Shown here piece by piece: positions 1 to 13,290 of a stretch of DNA of 64,000 nt. Origin of the DNA: Flavobacteriales bacterium (GTDB lineage Bacteria; Bacteroidota; Bacteroidia; UBA10329). The stretch spans positions 1 through 64,000 of the forward strand of contig JAIPBM010000004.1 of the NCBI GenBank assembly GCA_021739695.1. Direction: 5' to 3'. Position 1 is the first letter of the stretch; every line of letters begins with the position of its first letter. The translations under genes were made by a program, and so were the position numbers. The notes under the pieces were generated by a model. That model was given only the letters and a program-made list of their open reading frames with translations, was not told the DNA's origin and did no database searches.

Positions 1-1
1 A

Positions 2-3000
2 TGTACTACATATGTTGGCGAAAGCAACATCGTTTGCTACACGATCAACCCAGCACCAGTTGCCACTTGTTCTAAAGTTGACGGTAGCTGCTCAAACAAC
101 AATGAAGCATCAGCTTCGGTATCTGTTTCAAGCGGAACTTCTCCATTCACTTATGCTTGGAGCAACGGAGGAACAACAGCTTCCATCAATGGTCTTGCAG
201 CAGGAACCTATTCAGTAATTGTAACAGATGCGAACGGTTGTTCAGACGACTGTTCAGTAACGGTAACAAACACTCCTTGTTGTAATGTGACCAACGGAGG
301 CCAAATTGCTGGCGGAGGTTCCAACTGTGGACCATTCGATCCAGCTGCTATCACATCAGCATCATTGCCAACTGGCGGATTGGGTGACCTTGAATACGTT
401 TGGCTGTGGAACACTCAGAACGTAGTGAACAATGGAAACAGCGGTTGGGTAGAGATTCCAAATAGCAACTCTGCTACTTACGATCCAGGTCTATTGACCG
501 AGACACGCTGCTTCCTACGTTGTGCACGCAGAAGCGGATGTACAACTTATGTTGGAGAAAGCAACATCATCTGTTTTACGGTAAATCCAACGATTGATGC
601 GACCGCATCAGCTACAGATGTTACGTGCGATGGCGATAATTCTCATGAGTGTGAGGCTGTTCATTATCAAAACGGCTCGCATGCAGTATGGATCAATACG
701 TTGCCTGGAACAAGTACCGATTTCAAGTTTGAGAACAATTCTGGAAATCTTGTTGAATACCCAGATGGAACTGCTCGTGTCACTGGTATTGTTTACAACA
801 CATCTAATTCAAGCAAGCGTTGGCAAGTAGATGTTTATCTGAATGACAAGAAAGACTGGACGCAGTGGCAAGCTGCTGGAGGTTCTTGGAAAGGAACGTC
901 CTCAATCGTAGGAAACAATTATCAAGACTGGGCTTACTACGAAATGGATGCTTCACAAAGCCGAATGATTGGTCTTGGAACGTATGCAGGAAAAGAACTT
1001 AGCCTACAGCGCATGGCTGCAGCTCCTCAATTCCGTGTTCAGGTTGGAACTGCCGCCAATGATAAGAACGCTAACTACGGATTCTCTCTTTGGTTCGATT
1101 ATTCAGGCGATTATTCAGGTCATGGCGACTTCAACTTCGATCTTCAAAATTGCGCTGATCATCAGTGTAATGGAACCGCTACGGCTTCTGCTACTGGTGG
1201 TCAATCGCCTTACACTTATCTTTGGGATAACGGAGCAACCACAGCTTCTGTGGATGGTCTGTGCGCAGGTCAATACTGTGTAACAGTGGTAGATGCCAGC
1301 GGATGCGAAGATCAAGCATGTGTAACAGTTGGTGATCGCCCAGTTTGCTGCGATGTGACCGAGCCAGGATCTGTGGCGGGAAGCCAGGAGAACTGTGGTG
1401 CTTTTGATCCAGTAGCATTTACCAGCGTTGCACCTGCAACTGGTGGTTCAGGCGATATTCAATACCAATGGTATTCTAAAGAAACCGAAACTTCTTGGAC
1501 GCCAATTCCGGGTGCGACTTCCGCTAGCTATGATCCAGGTATGACCTCGGTGAATATTCAGTTTAAGAGATGCGCTCGTAGAAGTGGATGTCCTGAATAC
1601 CAAGTGTGTTCAAACGTTCTGGATATCACGATCTATTCAAACAACATCATCGCAACTTGTAGTCAATCGCCTGCTGCTTGCGCTGGTGCATCAACCGGTT
1701 CAGCAAGTGTTGCTGTCCAAGGAGGAACAGCACCTTATACATATTCTTGGAGCAATGGCGGTACAAGTGCTTCCGTAAACGGGTTGGCGGCTGGAACGTA
1801 TTCTGTGACCGTAACTGATCACAATGGATGTACTGGTAATTGTTCAGTTGTCGTTGGAGAAGCAAACACACTTACTGCTAACTGTACTCCAACTAACGGA
1901 ACATGCTCAAACAACAATTTAGGTTCTGCCACTGTAACAGCTTCTGGCGGAACTTCTCCTTTTACCTATGTTTGGAGCAACGGTGCGACATCTTCAGCAA
2001 TCAGCAACCTTACAGCCGGTTCATATTCTGTAACAGTTACGGATGCGAACGGATGCACAGCCACCTGCTCAACTTCAGTAAGCATCACTCCATGTTGCAA
2101 TGTGACCAACGGAGGTCAAATTGCTGGCGGTGGTTCCAACTGCGGACCATTCGACCCAGCAGCTATCACATCAGCATCCTCGCCAACTGGCGGTCTTGGA
2201 GACCTTGAATATGTGTGGTTGTGGAACACACAGAACGTGGTGAACAACGGAAACAGCGGTTGGGTAGAGATTCCAAATAGCAACTCTGCTACTTACGATC
2301 CAGGTCTATTGACTGAGACACGCTGCTTCCTGCGTTGTGCACGCAGAAGCGGATGTACAGAATACATTGGAGAAAGCAACATCATCTGCTACACGGTCAA
2401 CCCAGAACCGGTTGCCACTTGTTCTAAAGTGGATGGTAGCTGTTCAAACAATAACGAGGCTTCAGCCTCAGTATCTGTTTCAGGCGGAACAGCTCCTTTC
2501 ACTTATGCTTGGAGCAACGGAGGAACAACAGCTTCCATCAATGGTCTTGCTGCAGGAACCTATTCAGCAACTGTGACAGACGCTAACGGATGTTCTGATG
2601 ATTGTTCAGTAACTGTTTCTGTAACTCCTTGCTGTAACGTTACTGATCCAGGCCAGATAGCTGCAAGTCAAGAGAATTGCGGAGGTTTCGACCCTGAGAG
2701 ATTTACAAGTGTTTCACTTCCTTCGGGAGGATTAGGCGACCTTGAATACGTATGGTTGGTAAGAACAATTGGAGGCGCTTGGAGTGAGATTCCAAACTCC
2801 GATACTCCAGAATACGATGCACCATACACAGATGTGAGCCTACAATACAGAAGATGTGCGCGCAGAAGCGGATGTACTGCTTACATCGGAGAAAGCAACA
2901 TCTTAACGGTTACCGTTAATCCAGAACCTGTTGCTACTTGTTCTTCAGTAAACGGAACTTGCAACAACAACAATCAAGCTTCCGCTTCGGTGTCAGTTTC

Positions 3001-6000
3001 AGGCGGAACTTCTCCTTTCACTTATGCTTGGAGCAACGGAGGAACAACAGCTTCCATCAATGGTCTTGCAGCAGGAAGCTATTCAGTAACTGTAACAGAT
3101 GCTAACGGATGTTCTGATGATTGTTCAGTAACAGTAGCGATCACTCCATGTTGCAATGTGACCAACGGAGGCCAAATTGCTGGCGGAGGTTCCAACTGTG
3201 GGCCATTCGACCCAGCTGCGATCACATCAGCATCATTGCCAACTGGCGGTCTTGGAGACCTTGAATACGTTTGGTTGTGGAACGCGAATAACCTACCATT
3301 GAACAACGGTCAAAACGGTTGGGTAGAGATTCCAAATAGCAACTCTGCTACTTACGATCCAGGTCTATTGACTGAGACACGCTGCTTCCTACGTTGTGCA
3401 CGCAGAAGCGGATGTACTACATATGTAGGCGAAAGCAACATCGTTTGCTACACCGTCAACCCAGCACCAGTTGCCACTTGTTCTAAAGTTGACGGTAGCT
3501 GCTCAAACAACAATGAAGCATCAGCTTCGGTATCTGTTTCAAGCGGAACTTCTCCATTCTCTTATGCTTGGAGCAACGGAGGAACAACAGCTTCTATCAA
3601 TGGTCTTGCTGCTGGTTCATATTCCGTAACTGTTACGGATGCTAATGGATGTAGCGCTACATGCTCAACGTCAGTAAGCATCACTCCATGTTGTAATGTG
3701 ACCAATGGTGGAACCATCGCTGGAGTTCAAGAAAACTGCGGTCCGTTTGACCCAGAGAGAATTACAAGTGTTGCGCCAGCAAATGGTGGACTTGGAGGAC
3801 TTGAATACGTTTGGTTGTGGAACGCGAATAACCTACCATTGAACAACGGTCAAAACGGTTGGGTTGAAATCCCGAATTCAAACACAGAAACTTACGATCC
3901 AGGTTACTTGACCGAAAGCCGTTGCTTCTTGCGTTGTGCACGAAGAAGCGGTTGTACAACTTACGTAGGCGAAAGCAACGTGATCTGTGTAACGGTCAAT
4001 CCTGACGATATGGTGGCCACTTGTACTGCAATTGATGCAGATTGCAACGGAGCTTCAACAGGAAGCGCTTCTGTTTCTACAACAGGCGGAACTGCACCTT
4101 ATACCGTTCTTTGGAGTACTGGTGCGACCACTGTCTCAATCAGCAACTTGATGGCAGGAAGCTACAGCGTAACGGTAACTGATGCCAACGGTTGTACAAC
4201 TACTTGTTCTACAACAGTTAATGAGCCATCTGACCTGACTGCAACCTGCTCTAAGGTTGATGGGTCTTGCTCGAACAACAATCAAGCTTCTGTATCGGTT
4301 TCAGCCGCAGGCGGAACCGCACCATATTCTTACGTATGGAGTAATGGAGCTACAGGTTCAAGTATTTCTGGTCTGGCGGCAGGCACATACTCTGTGACAG
4401 TAACTGATTCCAAAGGTTGTACTGAGTCTTGTGACAAGACAGTTAATATCACTCCATGCTGCAATGTGACCAATGGCGGAACAATTGCTGGAGTTCAAGA
4501 GAACTGCGGACCGTTCGATCCAGCAGCATTTACCAGTACAAGCCTTCCAACAGGAGGCTTAGGCGATTTGGAATATGTTTGGTTATCGAATCCGAATAAT
4601 GTTCCAATCAACAATGGAAACAATGGTTGGGTAGAAATCCCTAACAGCAACTCAGCTACTTACGATCCAGGAATGGTGACTGCTACTACTTGTTACCTAA
4701 GATGTGCACGAAGAAGTGGATGTACAGATTACGTGGGCGAGAGCAACGTAATCTGCGTAACGGTAAATCCAATTCCAGTTGCAACTTGTGTCCCAACAAA
4801 CGGAACCTGTGCAAACGATAATGTAGCTAGTGCTTCGGTATCTGTCACTGGTGGAACTGCTCCTTACTCATATGCTTGGAGTAACGGTGGAACAACTGCT
4901 TCAATCAGCAACTTGGCTGATGGAACGTATTCGGTTACTGTAACTGACGTGAACGGATGTTCTGACGATTGTTCAGTAACCGTTTCTACAATCCCATGTT
5001 GTGATGTTACCGATCCAGGAACAGTTGCTGGAAGTCAAGAAGGTTGCGGTCCATTCGATCCAGTAGCTTTCACAAGTATTGCACCAGCAACAGGTGGTTT
5101 AGAAAACATCGTTTACCAATGGTATCAGAAAGAAACTGAGACCACTTGGATGCCAATTCCAGGTGCGAACGGTGAGACTTACGATCCAGGAATGATCAGC
5201 ATCAACTCACAATTCAAGCGATGTGCAAGAAGAGAAGGTTGTCCAGAATTCACATTCTGCTCAGATATTCTTGAGATTGAAATTCACCCAGTTCCACAGG
5301 TTAATTGCACAAGCATTAGCGGAAATTGCAGCAACGGAAACGGTGCTTCAGCAACCGTGAATGTTCAGGGCGCAACGAGTCCTTACACCTTTGCTTGGAG
5401 CAATGGAGAAACAACTCAGACCATCGGCAACTTGGCCGAAGGAAATTATTCAGTAATCGTTACTGATTACTTCGGTTGCACTGCTGATTGCAATGTAAAT
5501 GTGACAGTAGCAGGATGTTGCAATGTGACCAACGGAGGTACAATTGCTGGTGTTCAGGAAAATTGCGGTCCATTCGACCCAGCAGCCATCACTTCAGTTG
5601 CTCCAGCAACAGGTGGTTTGGGTGATCTTGAATATCTATGGTTGTGGAACAGCCAGAATGTCCCAGTGAACAACGGAAATAACGGTTGGGTAGAAATTCC
5701 AAATTCTGACAACGAGACCTACGATCCGGGAATGTTGACAGAAAGCCGATGCTTTATCCGTTGTGCCCGCAGAAGCGGTTGCGATATCTATATCGGAGAA
5801 AGCAACGTGATCTGTATAACTGTTAACCCAGTTCCAGTTGCAAATTGTACTCCAACAAACGGAGATTGCAACAACAATAACTCAGCTTCGGCTTCTGTGT
5901 CTGTAACTGGCGGAACTTCTCCTTTCAGCTATGCTTGGAGCAATGGAGGAACTACAGCTTCAATCTCTGGTCTTGCGGCCGGAACGTATTCAGTAACTGT

Positions 6001-9000
6001 AACAGACGCTAACGGATGTACGGACGATTGTTCGGTTACGGTGTCAACGAATCCATGTTGCGATGTAACTGATCCAGGAACGGTTGCTGGTAGCCAAGAA
6101 GGTTGCGGTCCATTCGACCCAGTTGCTTTCACAAGCGTTGCACCAGCTGCTGGCGGATTAGGCGGAATTGAATATCAATGGTATCAAAAGGAAACAGAAA
6201 CAACTTGGACACCGATTCCAGGAGCGACTTCTGAAACCTACGATCCAGGAATGATCAGCATCAATTCTCAGTTTAAGCGTTGTGCCCGAAGAGAAGGATG
6301 TCCTGAATTTACATTCTGCTCAGATATACTTGAAATCACCATCAATCCAGTTCCGACAGTAACTTGCACTGAAGTTGACGGTAACTGTAATAATGGAAAC
6401 CTTGGTTCAGTTTCGGTTTCTGTTCAAGGTGGAACGGGTCCTTACACTTACCTATGGAGCAATAATGAAACGACCGCGTCAATCTCAGGATTGGCTGCTG
6501 GAACGTACAGCGTGACTGTTACCGATCAGAATAGTTGTGAGGCAAATTGCAGCAAAATTGTCGAGGTTACTCCTTGCTGTAATGTGACCAGCGGTGGTCA
6601 GATTGCAGGAGCGCAAGAAAACTGCGGACCATTCGATCCAGTTGCGTTTACAAGCACAAGCCTTCCAGCTGGAGGTCTTGGAGACCTGGAATATGTATGG
6701 TTGACGAACAGCCAAAACGTTCCGTTGAACAACGGAAACAATGGTTGGGTAGAAATTCCAAATAGCAACTCAGCTACTTACGATCCAGGAATGATTACAG
6801 AGACAACTTGCTTCATCCGCTGCGCGAGACGAGACGGTTGTACAATTTATCCTGGCGAAAGCAACGTTATCTGCGTTACTATTAACGAAAATCCAGTTGC
6901 CTCTTGTTCATCTACAGATAGCGGTTGCAACGGAGCAGGAACTGGAACAGCTTCTGTTTCTGTAACGGGTGGCGAAGCTCCTTACACGTATGCTTGGAGC
7001 AATGGCGGAACAACCGCTATCATTTCTGGTCTTACTGCAGGAACGTACAGCGTAACAGTTACAGACGCAAACGGATGTACTGACGATTGCACCGCAACTG
7101 TCGGTCAGCCAAGCGGACTGAGCGTTACTTGTTCTGCAACCGATGTTGATTGCAACGGAAACGCTACTGGAACTGCTACTGCAAATCCTACAGGTGGAAC
7201 ACTACCTTATTCTTACGCTTGGAGCAATGGCGGAACAACTGCTAGCATTTCTGGTCTTGCCGCTGGAGCATACGATCTGACAATTACAGATGCCAACGGT
7301 TGTACTGCAACATGCTCATCTACCGTATCTGAAAACGATGCGCTTACTGCTGATGCAACCTCTACAAACCCAGTTTGTAACGGTGCTACAACAGGAACTG
7401 CAGAGGTTGCTGTTGGCGGTGGCGATGGAGTTTATACTTACGCTTGGAGCAATGGCGAAACAACTGCTTCTGTTAGTGGTCTTGCTGCTGGAGCTTATTC
7501 AGTAGTTGTGACAGACGGAAACGGTTGTGAAGAAACGGCTAATGTGAGCATCACTGAACCAAGTGAACTGATTGCAACTTGTACTCCAGTAAACGGAGAT
7601 TGCAGCAACGGAAATGCAGCTTCTGCTTCTGTAGCAATTGACGGTGGAGTAGAGCCTTACACGGTTCTTTGGAGCACAGGTGCATCTACACTGAGCATCA
7701 ATAATCTTCAGGCAGGTTCTTACGACCTGACGGTTACAGATGCTAACGGATGCGAGGTAACTTGTACTGCTGTGGTAACTGTGACTCCATGTTGCAACGT
7801 GACCGATCCAGGTGAGATTGCGGCAAGTCAGGATAGCTGTGGACCATTCAACCCAGCTCCAATTGTGAGCCTTGCCCCGGCTACTGGCGGTATCGGCCCT
7901 GTGGAGTATGTGTGGTTGCAAGGTAATTGCTCAACAAACCCGAATACTTGGGCTCAGATTCCAGGTGCGAATGGCGAAAGCTATGATCCAGGAATGTTGA
8001 CTGAGACAACCTGTTTCAGAAGATGTGCCCGTAACCAAGGTTGCACCGATTACATCGGAGAAAGCAACATCATCACTATTACTGTTGGGCCAGGATGCTG
8101 TGATAACGTGACTAACGGTGGCGAAATCGCTACGAGTCAAGAAAACTGTGGTCCATTCGATCCAGCCGTGTTCACAAGCGTTGCTGATCCAACGGGTGGT
8201 TCAGGCAATCTTGAATATGTATGGTTGTGGAATTCGCAAAACGTTCCGATCAACAACGGAAACAATGGTTGGGTAGAAATTCCTAACAGCAACTCTGCTA
8301 CTTACGATCCAGGAATGATGACCGAAACAACTTGCTTCATCAGATGTGCAAGAAGAAGCGGTTGCGTTCCTTACATCGGGGAGAGCAACGTTATCTGCAT
8401 CACCATCAACCCAGGCGACCTTTCTGCTGATTGTACTCCAGTAAACGGAAACTGTGCAAATGGAAATGCTGCTTCAGCTTCCGTTAATGCAACGGGTGGT
8501 GAAGCGCCTTATTCATACGCTTGGAGCAATGGTGGAACAACTGCTTCTATCGATAACCTTGCGACTGGTTCTTACAGTGTAACGGTTACCGATGCCAATG
8601 GATGTACTGCGGTTTGTACAACTGCTGTTGAAGTTGTTGGATGCTGCAATGTGACTGAACCAGGTTCGATTGCTGCCAATCAAGAAAACTGTGGTCCGTT
8701 TGACGTGGCTGAGTTGACAAGTGTTGTTGATCCTTCTGGTGGCCTTGGAGCTCTTGAGATTGTTTGGATTACTAGAACGGGAACATCAGGCCCATGGCAA
8801 GAGATTTCAGGTGCCCATGGATTGACTTTTGACCCTGGAATAGTTGCCGCAACTACTCAATTCAGAAGATGCGTTAGAAGAAATGGCTGTAATGAATTTG
8901 AAGAAAGCAACATTATCACCATCACCATCTTCCCACAGCCGGAAGTTGTTTGCAACCCAACGCATGGCGATTGCAGCAACAATGGAATGGGTTCTGTCTC

Positions 9001-12000
9001 TACATCAATAACTGGTGGAACGGCTCCATTCAGCTATGCTTGGAGTACTTCGACAGGCTCAGCACAGGCAAATGGGGCAACTGTAGCAGACATCAGCAAC
9101 TTGGGTGCTGGAACGTATTCAGTTGTTGTAACGGATGCAAATGGTTGTGCTACTGATTGTTCGGTCACAATTACTTCTGAGCCATGCTGCAACGTTACCG
9201 ATGGTGGCGAGATTGCTGGCACGCAAGAAAACTGCGGTCCATTCGACCCAACTGCAATCACAAGTGTGGTTCCAGCAACAGGCGGAATCGGGCCAGTTGA
9301 ATACGTATGGTTATGGAATACGCAGAACGTACCGAACTATGGAAACAATGGTTGGGTAGAGATTCCGAACAGTAATTCTGATTCGTACGACCCAGGTTAT
9401 TTAACCGAAAGCCGATGCTTCTTGCGTTGTGCGCGAAATGTTGGTTGTACAACTTACATTGGAGAAAGCAACGTGGTTTGCGTAACTGTTAATCCAGTTC
9501 CTGAAGTGCTTTGCACCAAGGATGATGGGGATTGTACCAACGATAATGTTGCATCGATCTACGCAGCAGCTTCAGCAGGAACAGAGCCTTACACTTATCT
9601 ATGGAGTAATGGTGAAACAACTTCATCCATCACCAACCTTGTTGCTGGAACATATAGCGTAACTGCAACTGATGCCAACGGTTGTGAAGCAACTTGCAGC
9701 AAAACAGTTTCAATCACTCCATGCTGTAACGTGACTGATGGTGGCCAAATAGCTGCAAGTCAAGAGAATTGCGGTCCGTTTGACCCAGCGGCAATTACTT
9801 CGGTATCTCCACCAACTGGAGGTCTTGGCGATCTTGAATACGTTTGGTTGATGAACCATGAGAACGTTCCGTTGAACAATGGAAACAACGGTTGGGTAGA
9901 AATTCCGAACTCGGATAACGAAAGCTACGATCCAGGAATTCTGACTGAGACAACTTGTTTCATCCGTTGTGCACGAAGAAGTGGATGTACAGTTTATGTT
10001 GGCGAAAGCAACGTGGTTTGCGTTACTATCAATGAAGCACCAGTTGCGACTTGTACTCCTATAAACGGAGATTGCAACAACGGAAACATTGCTTCAGCTT
10101 CAGTTAGCGCGAGCGGTGGAACAGAACCTTACTCTTACGAGTGGAGCAACGGAGAAACTACCGCTTCTATCAATGACATCGCAGCAGGTACTTATTCAGT
10201 AACTGTAACCGATGCTAACGGTTGCACAGCTGATTGTTCTGTAACGGTTTCAATCACTCCATGCTGTAATGTGACAAATGGAGGAGAGATTGCAGGTGCT
10301 CAAGAAAACTGTGGTCCATTTGACCCTGCAGCTATCACATCCTTAACACCAGCAACTGGTGGTCTTGGAGACCTAGAATACGTTTGGTTGATGAACGATC
10401 AGAACGTTCCATTGAACAACGGAAACAACGGTTGGGTGGAGATTCCAAATTCAAATAGCGATAGCTATGATCCAGGAATGTTGACTGAAACAACTTGCTT
10501 CATCCGTTGTGCACGTAGAAGCGGATGTACCGTTTATGTTGGAGAAAGCAACGTGGTTTGCATTACCGTCAATCCAGCATTGGAGGTTGAATGTTCAAGC
10601 GTCAGTGGCGACTGCGGAAACGGAAATGTTGGCAGTGCCAGTGTGGATGTGACCAGCGGAACTGCACCATTCACCTACGAGTGGAGTAATGGCGGAACAA
10701 CTGCATCAATCGAAAATCTAGGAGCAGGAACATACACAGTAACTGTAACAGATGCCAACGGATGCATGGGAACATGTACAGAAGAGGTAATAGTTACACC
10801 TTGCTGTAATGTGACTGATCCAGGTGAGATTGCTGGAACTCAGCAAAATTGTACTGCATTCGATCCAGACCCAATCACTTCTGTTGCTCCTGCAACGGGC
10901 GGAATCGGTCCGGTTGAATACATGTGGTTGCAAGGAGATTGCAATACAGACCCGAACACGTGGACACCGATTTCAGGTGCCGATGGTGCTAGCTATGATC
11001 CAGGAATGTTGACTGAGACAACATGTTTCAGAAGATGTGCTCGCAACAACGGTTGTGAGCCGTGGGTCGGAGAAAGCAACATCATCACCATCACAATCCA
11101 GAATGCGTTGACCATCGAGTGCTCAAGCATTTCTGGCGATTGCGGAAATGGAAACGTTGCTTCTGCTTCGGTTGATGTGATTGATGGAGTTGGGCCTTAT
11201 ACCTACGAGTGGAGCAATGGCGAAACAACTGCCAGCATCACTGGTTTGGCAGAAGGAACGTACACAGTAACAGTTACTGACGCGAACGGATGTACCGCAT
11301 CTTGCACCGAGTCTGTGATTGTGACGCCTTGCTGTAATGTGACCGATCCAGGTGAGATTGCTGGAGAGCAGTCAAACTGCGGTCCATTCGATCCAACGGC
11401 AATCACAAGTGTTGCTCCTGCAACTGGCGGAATTGGTCCGGTTGAGTACATGTGGCTACAAGGAGATTGCAATACTGATCCGAACACATGGACACCGATT
11501 TCAGGTGCCGATGGTGCTAGCTATGATCCAGGAATGTTGACTGAGACAACCTGCTTTAGAAGATGTGCACGCAACAACGGTTGTGAGCCTTGGATCGGTG
11601 AGACCAACATCATCACTATTACGGTTTACCCAGCGGTTGAGTTGACCTGCAATGGAGTTGATGGAGATTGCACCAACGGAAATGTTGCAAGAGCAATTGC
11701 TCACATTTCTGGCGGAGTTGAGCCGTATACAATTGCTTGGAGCAATGGCGGAACTACTGCAACCATCGATAGCCTTCAAGCAGGTACATACACAGTAACA
11801 GTTACCGATGCAAACGGATGCGAGGCAACTTGCACAACTTCAGTGTCTGTTACACCATGCTGTAATGTGACCGATGGAGGTGAGATTGCTGAAGATCAAG
11901 AGAACTGCGGTGCCTTCGATCCAAATCCAATTGTAAGCATTACGCCCGCAACAGGTGGAATCGGCCCCGTGGAGTATGCTTGGTATAGTGGTCACTGCGA

Positions 12001-13290
12001 TGAGCAAACCAACCCAACAGCAATCCCAGTTGGATTCAGTCTGATTGTTGGTGCAACTGGAGAGTCTTACGATCCAGGAATGATCAGTGAGACAACTTGT
12101 TTCATCCGCGTTGCGAGAAATCAAGGTTGCGAAGAATGGTTGGGCGAATCGAACATGGTCACCATCACCGTCAATTCTGCACCTGCACTTGTTTGTTCAA
12201 GTGTTGATGGCACTTGCGAGAACGGAAATGTTGGTTCTGCTAGCGTAACGGTAAGTGGATCATCATCGCCATTCAGCTATGCATGGTCAAATGGAGCAAC
12301 GTCTGCTTCAATTGAGAATCTAGCTGCTGGAACCTACACTGTAGTAGTAACAGACGGAAACGGTTGCGTTGATTCTTGCAGCACGTTGGTTGAAGTTCTT
12401 CCTTGCTGCAACGTAACTGATGGTGGCGAGATTGATGGTGAACAACAGAACTGCGGTCCATTTGATCCAAGTGAGATTGTGAGCATAACTCCTGCAACAG
12501 GTGGAATCGGCCCAGTTGAGTACGCTTGGTATAGCGGTCAATGCGATGAGCAAACGAACCCAACAGCAATCCCAGTTGGATTTAGTTTGATAGCTGGCGC
12601 AACGGGCGAAAGCTACGATCCAGGAATGTTGAGCGAGACCACTTGTTTCATCCGCGTTGCGAGAAATCAGGGATGTACAGATTGGCTTGGCGAATCAAAC
12701 ATTGTCACTATCACCATCAATTCTGCTCCTTCACTTGTGTGTTCAAGTGTTGATGGAACATGCGAGAATGGAAATGTTGGTTCTGCTAGCGTAAATGTTA
12801 GCGGTGCACCATCACCGTTCAGCTATGCTTGGTCAACAGGAGCAACAACTGCTTCGCTTGAAAATCTAGCTGCTGGAACTTACACTGTAGTAGTAACAGA
12901 CGGAAACGGTTGTGTTGATTCTTGCAGCACAGATGTGGAAATAGTTCCATGCTGTAATGTGACTCATGGTGGCGAGATTGACGGGGAACAGGAAAACTGC
13001 GGTCCATTCGACCCAAGCGTTATTACGAGCATTGTTCCTGCAACAGGAGGAATTGGCCCAGTAGTTTACGCTTGGTACAGTGGTCCGTGCTCAACGAATT
13101 CTCAGACCATCGGAGCACCTGTTCAAGAAGCAATTCCAGCTGGATTCACATTGATTGCTGGTGCTGATGGCGAAAGCTATGATCCAGGAATGTTGAGTGA
13201 AACCACTTGCTACATTCGTGTTGCTCGTAACCAAGGATGTACAGATTGGATCGGTGAGTCTAACATCATTACTATCACGGTCAATGAAGT
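2..13290 (+). repeat. About 22 tandem two-module coding repeats inside the giant adhesin gene
   Basis: Counting the CC(N/D)VT or CCDNVT junction gives 22 complete Cys-rich modules, plus the tail of another at the left edge. They usually alternate with one SprB-like module, occasionally with two to four in a row (for example near 6900-7790). Each pair spans roughly 160-180 residues and holds about ten cysteines. Copies near the left end are almost identical at DNA level: nt 2-200 and 3413-3611 differ at only about six positions by eye. Copies after about 7800 are clearly more divergent and include variants with longer loops (near 11990-12050 and 13080-13150). Confidence 0.93.

Noticed and set aside
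7499-7921. Long antisense ORFs inside the repeat genes (for example 140 codons here, 155 codons at 30326-30793)
   Set aside because: They are shadows of repeat coding sequence on the plus strand, with no coherent domain content.
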